From: Variovorax sp. HW608 | GTDB taxonomy: Bacteria; Pseudomonadota; Gammaproteobacteria; Burkholderiales; Burkholderiaceae_C | DNA length: 64,000 nucleotides | Direction: 5' to 3' | Assembly: GCF_900090195.1 (NCBI RefSeq) | Contig: NZ_LT607803.1 | Span: forward strand, 2,976,001 to 3,040,000 | In this document: one piece after another, positions 27,783 to 35,576 of the stretch | Numbering within the stretch: position 1 is the stretch's first letter | Layout: every line of letters begins with the position of its first letter | The notes under the pieces: model-generated | What the model was told of the DNA's origin: nothing | What the model saw: only the letters and a program-made list of their open reading frames with translations | The model's database searches: none | Translations under genes and position numbers: made by a program

Positions 27783-27986
27783 GCCCTTACCCGGCCTGCC
27801 CCGATCGACTGTTGCGAAGACCCCGGGCGAGAGCAAACCGGTTGACCCAGCTTGAGCCAACCTTGCGGCGATATACGGCTAGGGCGGAAGCGCGTGGACA
27901 GTCCACCAATCCCGTTCGAACGAAGATCATCTCAGCGCGCGCTCTGGATAACGAGGCGGCGGCAGAACTAGTCAACGGCTTTCAGT

Positions 27987-28170
27987 CGGGACGAAGCGTT
28001 CGACAGCTACAACAATACAAGCCTCGCGGTCCGTGCTGCGTTTCTGGAACGCATCGCGGATGGCCTCGACGCCCACGCCACGGCATTGGCCCAGCGTGCA
28101 GCACTGGAAACCGGCCTGCCGGCCGCGCAACTCGAAGCGGAAGCCGCCAAGGCCGCCACCCAGTTCCGGC
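27987..28170 (+). pseudogene. Aldehyde dehydrogenase N-terminal fragment
   Basis: The frame reads EAFDSYNNTSLAVRAAFLER, IADGLDAHATALAQRAALET and GLPAAQLEAEAAKAATQFR. This is the early helical region of NADP-dependent aldehyde dehydrogenases of the 2,5-dioxovalerate type. It begins abruptly and at about 28172 passes directly into the EmrB fragment in a different frame. Confidence 0.6.
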
Positions 28171-28171
28171 A

Positions 28172-28599
28172 GCGCGGCGGTTGCGTGCCTCTTCACCCCG
28201 CTGGTGGCGGTCATCGTCTCGGGGCTCCCGCCCTCGAAGATCGCGTCGGCCACGGGCCTCAGCAACTTCGTGCGCATCACGGCCGGCGCTTTCGGCACCT
28301 CGATCACGACCACGCTCTGGGACAACCGCGCGACCCTGCACCATGCGCACCTGACCGAGTTCTTCACCTACGCGAGCCCCGATGCCGCGGATGGTTTCGC
28401 CGCGCTCGGGAAACTGGGGCTCGATGCACAGCAGGCCGCCGCCCAGCTCAACCGCTTCATCGACCAGCAGGCCTTCACGCGGGCCGCGGACGACATCTTC
28501 CTGGGCTCGGCTCTTCTGTTCGCGCTGCTGATCGGGGTGGTCTGGATGACCCGGCCGTCGCGGTCGTCGGCGCCGATGGATGCCGGTGGCGCGCATTAA
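28172..28599 (+). pseudogene. DHA2/EmrB-type MFS transporter, C-terminal fragment
   Basis: The frame reads AVACLFTPLVAVIVSGLPPS, KIASATGLSNFVRITAGAFG, TSITTTLWDNRATLHHAHLT and ends after a last membrane helix (LGSALLFALLIGVVWMTRP). These are the final helices of EmrB-type 14-TM drug exporters, including the typical SNFxRxxxGAxGTSI block and periplasmic loop. About 75% of the protein is missing and replaced by the ALDH fragment. Confidence 0.78.
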
Positions 28600-28679
28600 A
28601 GCCTAACGAGGCTAGTGCAAAGTCTTCTCTGGGGCCACCCGCTCCCACACGGCACGCGCACGATCACGAAAACCTGGTT

Positions 28680-28905
28680 AGGCGGCGGCTCACCGCGTCA
28701 CAGCAAAGCGTGCACGACGCGGGAAAAGGGAAGGCAAAGCTCGTGCGCGACAGCTTCACGATGCCCGAGTCGGATTTCGGTCTGATTGCAGTACTCAAGG
28801 ACCGCGCGCTAGACTTCAAGCGCCCCGCCAAGAAGAGCGAGCTTCTGCGCGCAGTACTGCATGCGCTTCAACAGCTCACCGACGCCCCTCACACGACGCC
28901 TATCC
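28680..28905 (+). pseudogene. Remnant of a conserved hypothetical gene
   Basis: The frame reads KLVRDSFTMPESDFGLIAVL, KDRALDFKRPAKKSELLRAV and LHALQQLTDAP. The layout (L-V-R-D-S-F-T-M-P then K-K-S-E-L-L-R-A) is one I associate with short conserved hypothetical proteins of Burkholderiales, possibly DNA-binding ribbon-helix-helix-like. No convincing start, and the frame runs on into unlike sequence, so I call it a remnant. Confidence 0.4.
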
Positions 28906-29154
28906 CGCGCGCAGGTCTGACCCCAAGGGTGCGGGACGTTGGCTTGAATGCAAGAGGCTTGAGTAGCCCTCCCAGCTGTGCCTGCTCGCGTGTAGAGAGC
29001 AGTCGCGGCCAAGCGCAAAGTGCCGGCGCTCGGCATCCCGGGCTTCGACCGTCTCGAGCTCGCGCCTTACCTGCCTCACTGAATCGTCGTCTTCCCCGTA
29101 ACGGGCCTTCAGGTCCTGCAAGAGAGTCGTCAATTCGCAGTGGTATCGGCACAT
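28900..29154 (-). CDS. Small hypothetical protein
   Basis: Open frame of 84 residues with a good AGGAGCAAGAAC ribosome site before the ATG at 29154. It begins MCRYHCELTTLLQDLKARYG and continues with a charged helical stretch (SVRQVRRELETVEARDAE). Its 3' part overlaps the hypothetical remnant on the other strand, so perhaps only the N-terminal half is original. No family recognised. Confidence 0.4.
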   Translation of the reverse strand: MCRYHCELTTLLQDLKARYGEDDDSVRQVRRELETVEARDAERRHFALGRDCSLHASRHSWEGYSSLLHSSQRPAPLGSDLRAG

Positions 29155-29338
29155 GTTCTTGCTCCTGGTGGACGGACGAGAGGGCGGCGCCGGCAGGCGT
29201 GCAACATACTCGATGCACTGCTCGGAGACCAGACCGCTCTGTGACAAAAGTGTGTCAGTTCGCGTCCGAGGATGCCGCTTGGCGTCGTGAACATGGTAGC
29301 GCGAGAATTGCTGCATTGCAGCAAACCCGGATTGCGCG

Positions 29339-29563
29339 ATGAAACGAAAGGCACCCACCGAACGCATCCCCGTGACAGACCAAGTCGGAAAGCGTCATGT
29401 CATCTTGCGATACGTGGAGGTGGAGACGAGTCCTCCCCCGGGGGAGCAGCAGACGGAAGTCATCGAGTACCGTCTCGAGGTCGGCCGCAGCGTCATGCGG
29501 ACCAGCATCGACACTTTTCAGACGGCCGATGGCTTGCTCGTGCTGAAGGTACTGGAGCCGTGA
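29339..29563 (+). CDS. Small hypothetical protein
   Basis: Protein of 74 residues with alternating polar and hydrophobic residues suggesting a small beta-rich fold (KRHVILRYVEVET, TEVIEYRLEVGRSVMRTSID, LLVLKVLEP). Ribosome site is weak. No family recognised and no functional link to its neighbours. Confidence 0.45.
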   Translation: MKRKAPTERIPVTDQVGKRHVILRYVEVETSPPPGEQQTEVIEYRLEVGRSVMRTSIDTFQTADGLLVLKVLEP

Positions 29564-29605
29564 GCATCGTCCTCGCGCTCACTTCGCAGTGGCGCAAACG
29601 CCGAT

Positions 29606-29848
29606 TCAGACCTCAGCGCTCATGGAGCGGTTCAGGCGCTGGAGCTCCTGGGCCAAGCGCAGCGCCTCAAGGCGCGCTGCCTTGTCACCGCGGTGCATTA
29701 AAAAGAACTGCTTGGCGTACGCGTCGGTCAGCTGGGTCCAGCGTTCGAACAACGGGCTGAGGCAGTTTGCGAACTGATTCAAGGTCTCTATGGCTGGCAT
29801 CCAGGCCGCTTCAGCTCTCGCGCGAGCAAAGTTGATCCAGATGCTCAC
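29606..29848 (-). CDS. Small hypothetical protein
   Basis: Open frame of 80 residues beginning at a GTG, mostly alpha-helical (FARARAEAAWMPAIETLNQF, DKAARLEALRLAQELQRLNR). Codon use looks real for this genome, but the start is weak and no family is recognised. Confidence 0.35.
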   Translation of the reverse strand: MSIWINFARARAEAAWMPAIETLNQFANCLSPLFERWTQLTDAYAKQFFLMHRGDKAARLEALRLAQELQRLNRSMSAEV

Positions 29849-30002
29849 ATGCGCTCATGAAACTGTCATGAAATCGGCGCAGCATTCCACGAAGGGTCAG
29901 GTCCGAAGGTCTACCGGAGCAACCCGCCATGTCCGACGACACGCGCGCAACCCTCATATAACTGTCGCCGCGCCTTGCTGCTAGCCCTCGCCGTGGCTCT
30001 GG

Positions 30003-30515
30003 TGCTCTCTTACTTGTTGCCCAACTGATAGGTCGCGTCTGGCCGCGAAGCGGTCCCCCGCTCATTGCTGAGCGGCCATCGCAGGCGATCGAGGATCGTA
30101 CCTAGATCACGCCGCCGGCCATCTGGTGGGTGACAGCGACCAGGTCCGCGATCTGCATTTCCGACTCGGCTCCTCCGGACGTCGCCGCGCGATCGGCGCC
30201 GCCTCCCCCTCCTCCTCCAGATCCCCCGCCGCCGCTCCGCCATCACCGGTGGCGAGTTCAAACTCGAATGAGAAAACTTCCAACTCGAGTGAGAAGAACC
30301 GACAGCTCGAGTGAGAACCGACAGCAAATTCCAACTCGAATGAATGTCGATGTGCATTCGGGCTGGAATCTGACGCCATGGCGGATCAACGGTGAGGGCT
30401 CGATCTCATCAGGCGACTTCAAACTGGCGGGTGGCATCACCCTTCCTGCTCCCCAACTTGCAGCGGCTGGTGCGAAATGGTAAGCTATAGGTCGACCACT
30501 AACCAAGGAATGAAC
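30003..30515. other. Region without a supportable gene
   Basis: Between the small gene at 29606-29848 and the SnoaL-like gene the sequence is mixed: a proline-rich C/CG stretch near 30190-30240, the CTCGARTGAGAA repeats at 30259-30344, then a short plus-strand tail reading WRINGEGSISSGDFKLAGGI to a stop at 30483 that looks like the end of some protein but has no identifiable beginning. Open frames on both strands look like shadows. I see nothing firmer. Confidence 0.4.
30259..30344. repeat. Cluster of four short direct repeats
   Basis: The unit AACTCGARTGAGAA occurs four times within 86 bp: about 30260-30273, 30282-30295, 30305-30317 (as GCTCGAGTGAGAA) and 30333-30344 (last copy ends ATGAATG). 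Two copies contain CTCGAG and two CTCGAA. Spacing is 21 to 28 bp. It could be a small iteron-like binding array or slippage product; no repeat-associated gene is recognised. Confidence 0.5.
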
Positions 30516-30989
30516 ATGACAGTCAAGAAGGACGACGCCGCCCGCCGCGCTGCTGCCCGGCACACCCTGGCCGAGCACCTGCGCCTCACCGCCGCAGGAC
30601 GCGTCGACGAATGGGTGAAGCTGTTCGCCGCGGGCGCGGTGCTCGAGTTCCCGTACGCGCCGGTCGGCGTGCCCAAACGGGTCACGGGGCGAGACGCACT
30701 GTTCGCGCATATGAGCAACTTTCCCAAGACCTTTGACGTGGAATTCGTCGACCTGGTGTTTCACGACACGGTCGACCCGAGTCTGGTCATCGCCGAATTC
30801 CGCTCGACGGGCACTGCGCTGCCAACCGGCAAGCCGTACGAGCAGACGTGCATCTCCGTCGTCAGGACCAATGACGACGCGCTCATCACCCACTATCTGG
30901 ACTACTGGAACCCGCTGGTCGCGATAGAGGCGCTCACACCCCGCGATGTGCCGTCCGACCCAGGCCTCAACGTGCCTTTTGGGAGCTGA
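30516..30989 (+). CDS. SnoaL-like / NTF2-fold protein
   Basis: Protein of 157 residues from the ATG at 30516, with AAGGA 6 bp upstream. It has an NTF2-like layout: a first helix ARHTLAEHLRLTAAGRVDEW, then VKLFAAGAVLEFPYAPVGVP, RVTGRDALFAHMSNF and a final strand region EQTCISVVRTNDDALITHYL, DYWNPL. Such proteins are small isomerases, cyclases or ligand-binding domains (ketosteroid-isomerase type). A TetR regulator follows within 30 bp and probably controls it. Confidence 0.8.
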   Translation: MTVKKDDAARRAAARHTLAEHLRLTAAGRVDEWVKLFAAGAVLEFPYAPVGVPKRVTGRDALFAHMSNFPKTFDVEFVDLVFHDTVDPSLVIAEFRSTGTALPTGKPYEQTCISVVRTNDDALITHYLDYWNPLVAIEALTPRDVPSDPGLNVPFGS

Positions 30990-31016
30990 GGAGCGCCATG
31001 TTTCTTGCTGATCCCC

Positions 31017-31565
31017 ATGCCCGCCCCCGGCACTAGCACGAAGAGCGACGAGCGACGTCGGACCATCATGGCCGCCGCGGTCGATTGCTTCGCGCAAAAG
31101 GGCTTCTACGGTACAACGACGCACGAAATCGCAGCTTGGGTCGGCATCTCTCAGCCGTATCTCTATCGCCTGTACCCGAATAAGGAAGCGCTGTTCGCGG
31201 CGGCGGTCGACCACGTGTCCGTCGTCATGACCGAAACGCTGTTCGCTCACTCGTTGGCATCGGGTGAGGCCGGGCTGGCGCCGGAGGCGGCGTTTGATGC
31301 GGCGCGCGGTGCCTACGCCGCGCTCGTCACGGACCGGAACATCCTGCGTTTCCTCATGCACGCGAACTGTGCCGCCGGCGAGCCGCTAGTGGGGCAGGCC
31401 GTGCGCCGGTGCTACGCCAAGCAGGTCGACACCGTTCGGCAGTTGCTAGGCGATGACGATGCCGTGCGGCGCTGGTTCGGCGCCGGAATGCTCGACAACG
31501 TGGTCGCCGTGCTGGGTCTGGTCGACATCGATGAGCCATGGGCGCGCGTTCTCGCCGCTCGATGA
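31017..31565 (+). CDS. TetR-family transcriptional regulator
   Basis: Regulator of 182 residues. N-terminal HTH: RRTIMAAAVDCFAQKGFYGT, then THEIAAWVGISQPYLYRLYP, NKEALFAAAV. The ligand-binding part is variable, as usual. The ATG at 31017 gives a normal TetR N terminus; a TTG at 31005 is in frame and better placed behind a GAGGAG. It follows the SnoaL-like gene directly on the same strand. Confidence 0.87.
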   Translation: MPAPGTSTKSDERRRTIMAAAVDCFAQKGFYGTTTHEIAAWVGISQPYLYRLYPNKEALFAAAVDHVSVVMTETLFAHSLASGEAGLAPEAAFDAARGAYAALVTDRNILRFLMHANCAAGEPLVGQAVRRCYAKQVDTVRQLLGDDDAVRRWFGAGMLDNVVAVLGLVDIDEPWARVLAAR

Positions 31566-31599
31566 CCCGACACGGCAGGATTCTCCGCCCCCCAAGCTT

Positions 31600-32350
31600 T
31601 CAGTTGATGATGACATGAAGGGTTCGATTGCACCCGTACATTCGGACTTTGGCTGCGGCTTCTCGCCGCTGTCCCTGATGGGGTCTGCTGGTCGGCTCCT
31701 CTATCGGTTCTCCGCACTCCAAGTGCTTCGGCCATTCTGGGCTTCGCCAACCATGGTCCAACCTGTCCTGCCATTACTGCGTGATTGCCTGAGCAATCGG
31801 TGGTTCGGTCTCCTCGCCTTCCTTGTTGATGCGTATCAGTGCTTTGCAGCGAGCTGTGGCGGCACGTAGCTGGGACGGAACTCGCGCCCGTGAGCCAGCA
31901 GCGCCCAAACGGGTCGCACGTTCTTGTTGGCCAGCGCGACCGCGGCCACGTTCGGATGTCGTCGGTTCAGCAGGCTCGCTAGCCACACGTTGGTGTTCAC
32001 GGCCTCGTTCTGCGCTGCGACGATAGCCGAGCGAGCACCGTGAATCAGAAGCGTGCGCAGGTATACGTCGCCACGCTTGCTGATGCCCAGGAGCGTGGGC
32101 TTGCCTCCGCTCGAGTGCTGCCTCGGCACCATCCCGAGCCAGGCCGAGAGCTGTCGGCCGTTGTCGAAGCTGTTCGCATCGGCGATGGAGGCGACAAGAG
32201 CGCTGGCACCCAGAGGGCCGATGCCCGGAATCTTTTCTAGCTTCAAGCTCAGCTCGCTACTGCGATGCCAAGCCTTGATTTGTTCTTCGAACTCGCGAAC
32301 CAGCTTGTCCAGCTCCTTGAGGTGCTCGGTCAGGCGAGCGATGAGTCGGC
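31600..32350 (-). pseudogene. IS110-family transposase, 3' part with element end
   Basis: The C-terminal transposase-20 region is readable from about 32350 to a stop at 31836: RRLIARLTEHLKELDKLVRE, LEKIPGIGPLGASALVASIA, LSAWLGMVPRQHSSGGKPTL, LGISKRGDVYLRTLLIHGAR. The N-terminal catalytic DEDD half is missing. Downstream, 31600-31835 has no gene but resembles the noncoding right part of IS110/IS1111 elements. The left edge is fused to a STAS-domain gene at about 32352. Confidence 0.8.
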
Positions 32351-32351
32351 G

Positions 32352-32638
32352 GAACGACCCCGGCGCAGGCTGACCGTGGCCCGCGTGTATCCCACGGCGA
32401 CGAGACGGATGAGCAGCACGAACACCGTGGCCGTGTCGAGCGTCTCGAGACGGCTGCCGTCCAGGATGCAGGGCTGCTGCGGCGACAGCGGCAGCGACTC
32501 GATCTCGTCGGTCACGGCATGCAGGTACGGCAGCCGCCAGGCACCTTGCAGGTACAGCACGGTCGCTCCATCCTCGCGCGTGCCGTCGATCCAGCGGCCT
32601 GCCGCCACCACACTCGAGTGCCTGCTTCGATTGTCCAT
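32352..32638 (-). pseudogene. STAS-domain protein (MlaE/anti-sigma-antagonist-like N terminus), truncated by IS110
   Basis: From the ATG at 32638 the frame reads GATVLYLQGAWRLPYLHAVT, then PQQPCILDGSRLETLDTATV, FVLLIRLVAVGYTRATVSLR. D-G-S-x-L-x-x-L-D-T-A is the STAS signature, as found at the N terminus of MlaE-type lipid-transport permeases in Burkholderiales. The frame passes into the IS110 remnant at about 32352 and the permease part is absent. Confidence 0.65.
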
Positions 32639-32639
32639 G

Positions 32640-33338
32640 GTGCAGTGTCTCGCCATGCCGGCAGGGGCCGCATCCGTCTTTCGGGGGGCAAGGGCTATAT
32701 CTTTGTATCGACTATGCGCGGCTCGAACGCGTGATCGCTGACATCACGGGCGGTCGCCGTTAGCCGGTTGGCCGTGTGCCGCGACCACGGCGAAGCTCGT
32801 TGCCACTTGCAAATGAAGCTTCCATGCGGCCGGTGGCGCCGAGGGCCGACAGCGTCAGTGCCTCGACGACACCGGCCACGGCAGTGGGTGTCTCCAGGAC
32901 CTCGGCCAGCTCGCTCGGCATCTCGAACGAGTGCAGGAGGCCGCCTACTGCGCATGCAAGTTGGGATCGTCGCTGATCCTGCCGTGCCGAAGCATGGCCG
33001 GCAGCAGTGCAGGGATCATGACCTTCAGGCGTTGTGAGCAGACGAGCGCTCCCAGCGCATCCCGCAGGCCATATCGAACGCAGGGGCGACGTCCCTTCGG
33101 CGGCGAGGCGGCTTGGACAGCAGACGGATGTAGTGCTTGCGTTTTCTCGCCAGACAACCTGGGCTTCCTCGGTCGACCCCAGCATCGACAGCACTCCGCG
33201 CAGGTTCAATTTCGCATGGCCGGCCTGGTCCGGCAGCGAGCCGCAGGTATGCGAACTGCGCCCTGGAGATGTAGCAGTAGACGGGATCAGTCCCTTCGAA
33301 ATCGGGACTATCACGTCGCGTTACCCTCGCGAATGCGA
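32640..33338. other. Degraded coding remnants, no intact gene
   Basis: Several short minus-strand stretches look once-coding but lie in different frames: QRLKVMIPALLPAMLRHGRI near 33010, and LLHSFEMPSELAEVLETPTA followed by VVEALTLSALGATGRMEASF around 32800-32950. They may be pieces of one protein with frameshifts. I do not recognise it. The plus strand holds only shadow frames. Confidence 0.4.
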
Positions 33339-34133
33339 TCATCGCGACCGGACCAAAGCACCTTCGCGCAAGATCGCGCGGTGAAGCGACCAAGGCACGA
33401 ACAACAAGTCTTCGCGGAACATGGAGGTATCGAACAACCAACACCTAAAACGGCCCGTGATTTCATGATAGAGCTCTTCGCAAAATGGCCCCAGGATAGG
33501 GTTCACGGCAAGGGCGTCCTCGAGAATTCGCAAGCCATCGAACGCGGAGTGTCGCAATTGCGCCGAGGCGATCGCGTCTGAACGCGCAAGCACGATGACC
33601 AAGGCTTCGTAAGCACTAAAGTCCCCAAGGCGCGCGATGAGACGAGCGTCCTCGTCACAAAATCCCAGAAGCCCTTCTCCCGCAAAGGTGCGGGTCTCCC
33701 GACTGTTGGACATGATGCTGAGAACCCGGGCATCACATTTCAGCAGGAGGTCGTTACTTTCCTGCTGGTTTGGCGTCCAGCCTGCCAGGATCAGCCAAAT
33801 TGGACTGCGAAAGTAGCGTGCCGTGCCGCTAAACGCACACTCCGCCAAGTCGACGGCACTTGGCCTCCCCCCAGTGGCAGTGGGGATCCTGATGCCATCA
33901 CGATAGTGCGCCCACTTGTTGGTTCGACGAATGCCGTCGCCGGTTTCGCGCCCGGGCTTGGGCTCAATCAATTGCTCCAAGGAATGAGCCGAGCGAGCAC
34001 CACTGCTTTGCAGAACGACGCTGAACCACAGCCGCGTGCGAAGCGAGTCAAGGGGATCTCTCGTTGGGCGCCCCACAGTCGCTCGTCGAGGCTCGAGCCA
34101 CCCATTGGCACGGAGATCCGCTTGTCGTGACAT
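33339..34133 (-). CDS. Protein of unknown function next to the Tn7-like module
   Basis: Open frame of 264 residues. Visible stretches: TRLWFSVVLQSSGARSAHSL, a mid-part with KWAHYRDGIRIPT, AGWTPNQQESNDLLLKCDAR, and a helical C-terminal half (RLIARLGDFSAYEALVIVLA). I recognise no domain and see no signal peptide or membrane span. It is divergent from tnsA and lies just outside the candidate transposon end at 34530. It could be an accessory gene of a larger element, or the locus the element inserted beside. Confidence 0.55.
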   Translation of the reverse strand: MSRQADLRANGWLEPRRATVGRPTRDPLDSLRTRLWFSVVLQSSGARSAHSLEQLIEPKPGRETGDGIRRTNKWAHYRDGIRIPTATGGRPSAVDLAECAFSGTARYFRSPIWLILAGWTPNQQESNDLLLKCDARVLSIMSNSRETRTFAGEGLLGFCDEDARLIARLGDFSAYEALVIVLARSDAIASAQLRHSAFDGLRILEDALAVNPILGPFCEELYHEITGRFRCWLFDTSMFREDLLFVPWSLHRAILREGALVRSR

Positions 34134-34685
34134 GGAACAAGGGTACAGAAACTCCGCCTTTCAGTGCAGGTGTTCAAGCTTGCGACGCTCATACAAACTG
34201 GCCGGAATTTACCGCCCAATGCCCTTTGCAGCCATTGCGGAGCCCTCGATGGAACGATCAGAACAACTGTCGGCGTTACTAATTGATGCGAATAAGGCCG
34301 CGTCGCGCAGGGCGGCGCGTGACGTACGACGGGTCTGCTCGTTTATGCCCGAGAGCGGGCACACCCATTTGTGCTTGTTGTCGAGCTCGCCTGGCAGGCA
34401 TCCAGCTCGCCGATTTGAGGTCTCTGCCCGAGTCCGTAGCGATAGGCGCGCTCCGTGTTTCCCGCGCAAGGGAGCGCGACGGACACACGCTTGGACCAGC
34501 GCCAACCAGGTGCCGGAAGCCGATACAAGTGTCGTCCAATGACAAAGTGCCCGGAAATCGCCCGGCTTGAGGGCCCACTACGTACCGTTCTATTGGCGCG
34601 TGAATTGCACGAGCAAAACGGTGCGTGGTCAGGGTTCAGGCCGTCCGCGGCACCCGCCGGGTTGGTTCAGCCTTACAGAACTGTA
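34134..34685. other. Region upstream of tnsA, contains candidate transposon end
   Basis: No supportable gene. TGTCG occurs at about 34127, 34267, 34377 and 34530, as expected if several TnsB sites were present, though the flanks of the first three are dissimilar. Open frames reaching back from tnsA to 34455 do not resemble TnsA N-terminally. See the separate entry for the end-like sequence. Confidence 0.35.
34530..34552 (+). repeat. Candidate Tn7-like element end (tnsA side)
   Basis: The sequence beginning TGTCGTCCAATGACAAAGTG and continuing CCC has the TGT start and TGAC core typical of ends bound by TnsB/TniA-type transposases. An inverted counterpart occurs at 41088-41105 beyond tniQ (TGTCG-CC-TGAC-GGTGCCC on the minus strand). 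Flanking 5-bp sequences do not match as a target duplication, so the assignment stays tentative. Confidence 0.35.
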
Positions 34686-35576
34686 ATGACGAAAAAGCGG
34701 CTCTTTGCGTTGATCGACGGCGGCGTTGGCTGTGGGATTGGAGAATCGTATTGCTCTTGGATCCGCGTGCGACGTCGCCTCAGCTCGCCGATCAGCACGA
34801 TCTTCGTAAGTCACACGCCGCTCTATCGCTACCGCTCTCTCCACCTCCTTTCAACTGGGGAAGAGAGGGCAAGTCGAATCGCAACGTGGCTCGGCGCTAC
34901 AGAAATTCGAGAACAGATGCCCATGTGGCCAGGCGAGCACGAGCACCCCCTGACAGGTTGGGACATCGACCGGGATGCATTTCTACCCCCTCTACGCGGG
35001 ATGCTCGAGATCGCCCACGACTTGGGGATAAAGCATGGCGTGTATCCGGGCACGGACATTCCCTTTGTTGCGACCACCGATCTGATGATTCGCCACGGTA
35101 CGCCCCCAAAGGACCGCTTAGCACTCTGGCAATGTAAGCCGGCAACGCAACGCCAATCCCCACGCAGCCGGCGAGTGGTCCAGCGGTTGGCGCTCGAAGA
35201 AAGATACGCGATAGAGGCTGGCGCCTTTTCGAAGATTATGTACAGCGACTCTCTCCCTGAGCGCTTTCACGAAAATCTGCTTTGGCTCGAACCACTACGT
35301 TCCGAAATTGAAGCCTTTGGCAGGTCAAATCAGCTGATTGACTTTGCCCATGAATTTATGCGTCTCGCCAACAGCGATTCGATCGAGGTGTGCAGGATCA
35401 AGGCGGCAAAGAAGACCGGCTTGGATCTGGAGTACAGCCACACATTCTTCCGCATGGCCGCTTGGGGCGGTCTCATTGACATCGACTTGACCCAGCCGAT
35501 CTACATGAACAAGATGCTCAACCGTTCCTCGGAAGCATTTCGCGACCGCTTGCGGCGAGAACTACTGGACGCCTGA
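34686..35576 (+). CDS. tnsA: TnsA-like endonuclease of a Tn7-like transposon
   Basis: About 296 residues from the ATG at 34686; the frame stays open upstream but the part before it does not look like TnsA. The N-terminal endonuclease fold is recognised by the catalytic order E..D..Q-x-K: TEIREQMPMWP, then GVYPGTDIPFVATTDLMI, then LALWQCKP. TnsA cuts the 5' ends of the element and makes transposition cut-and-paste. The C-terminal part (IKAAKKTGLDLEYSHTFFRM) is the winged-helix region. Its stop overlaps the start of tnsB (TGATG), indicating translational coupling. GC is lower than in the flanks. Confidence 0.82.
   Translation: MTKKRLFALIDGGVGCGIGESYCSWIRVRRRLSSPISTIFVSHTPLYRYRSLHLLSTGEERASRIATWLGATEIREQMPMWPGEHEHPLTGWDIDRDAFLPPLRGMLEIAHDLGIKHGVYPGTDIPFVATTDLMIRHGTPPKDRLALWQCKPATQRQSPRSRRVVQRLALEERYAIEAGAFSKIMYSDSLPERFHENLLWLEPLRSEIEAFGRSNQLIDFAHEFMRLANSDSIEVCRIKAAKKTGLDLEYSHTFFRMAAWGGLIDIDLTQPIYMNKMLNRSSEAFRDRLRRELLDA

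Noticed and set aside
30259..30344. Possible CRISPR-like array
   Set aside because: Units are only about 13 bp, spacers 8-15 bp and no cas gene is nearby.
30107..30379. Minus-strand frame with repeated SFELEF-like residues
   Set aside because: The residue repeat is only the translation of the short DNA repeats, and there is no ribosome site or continuation.
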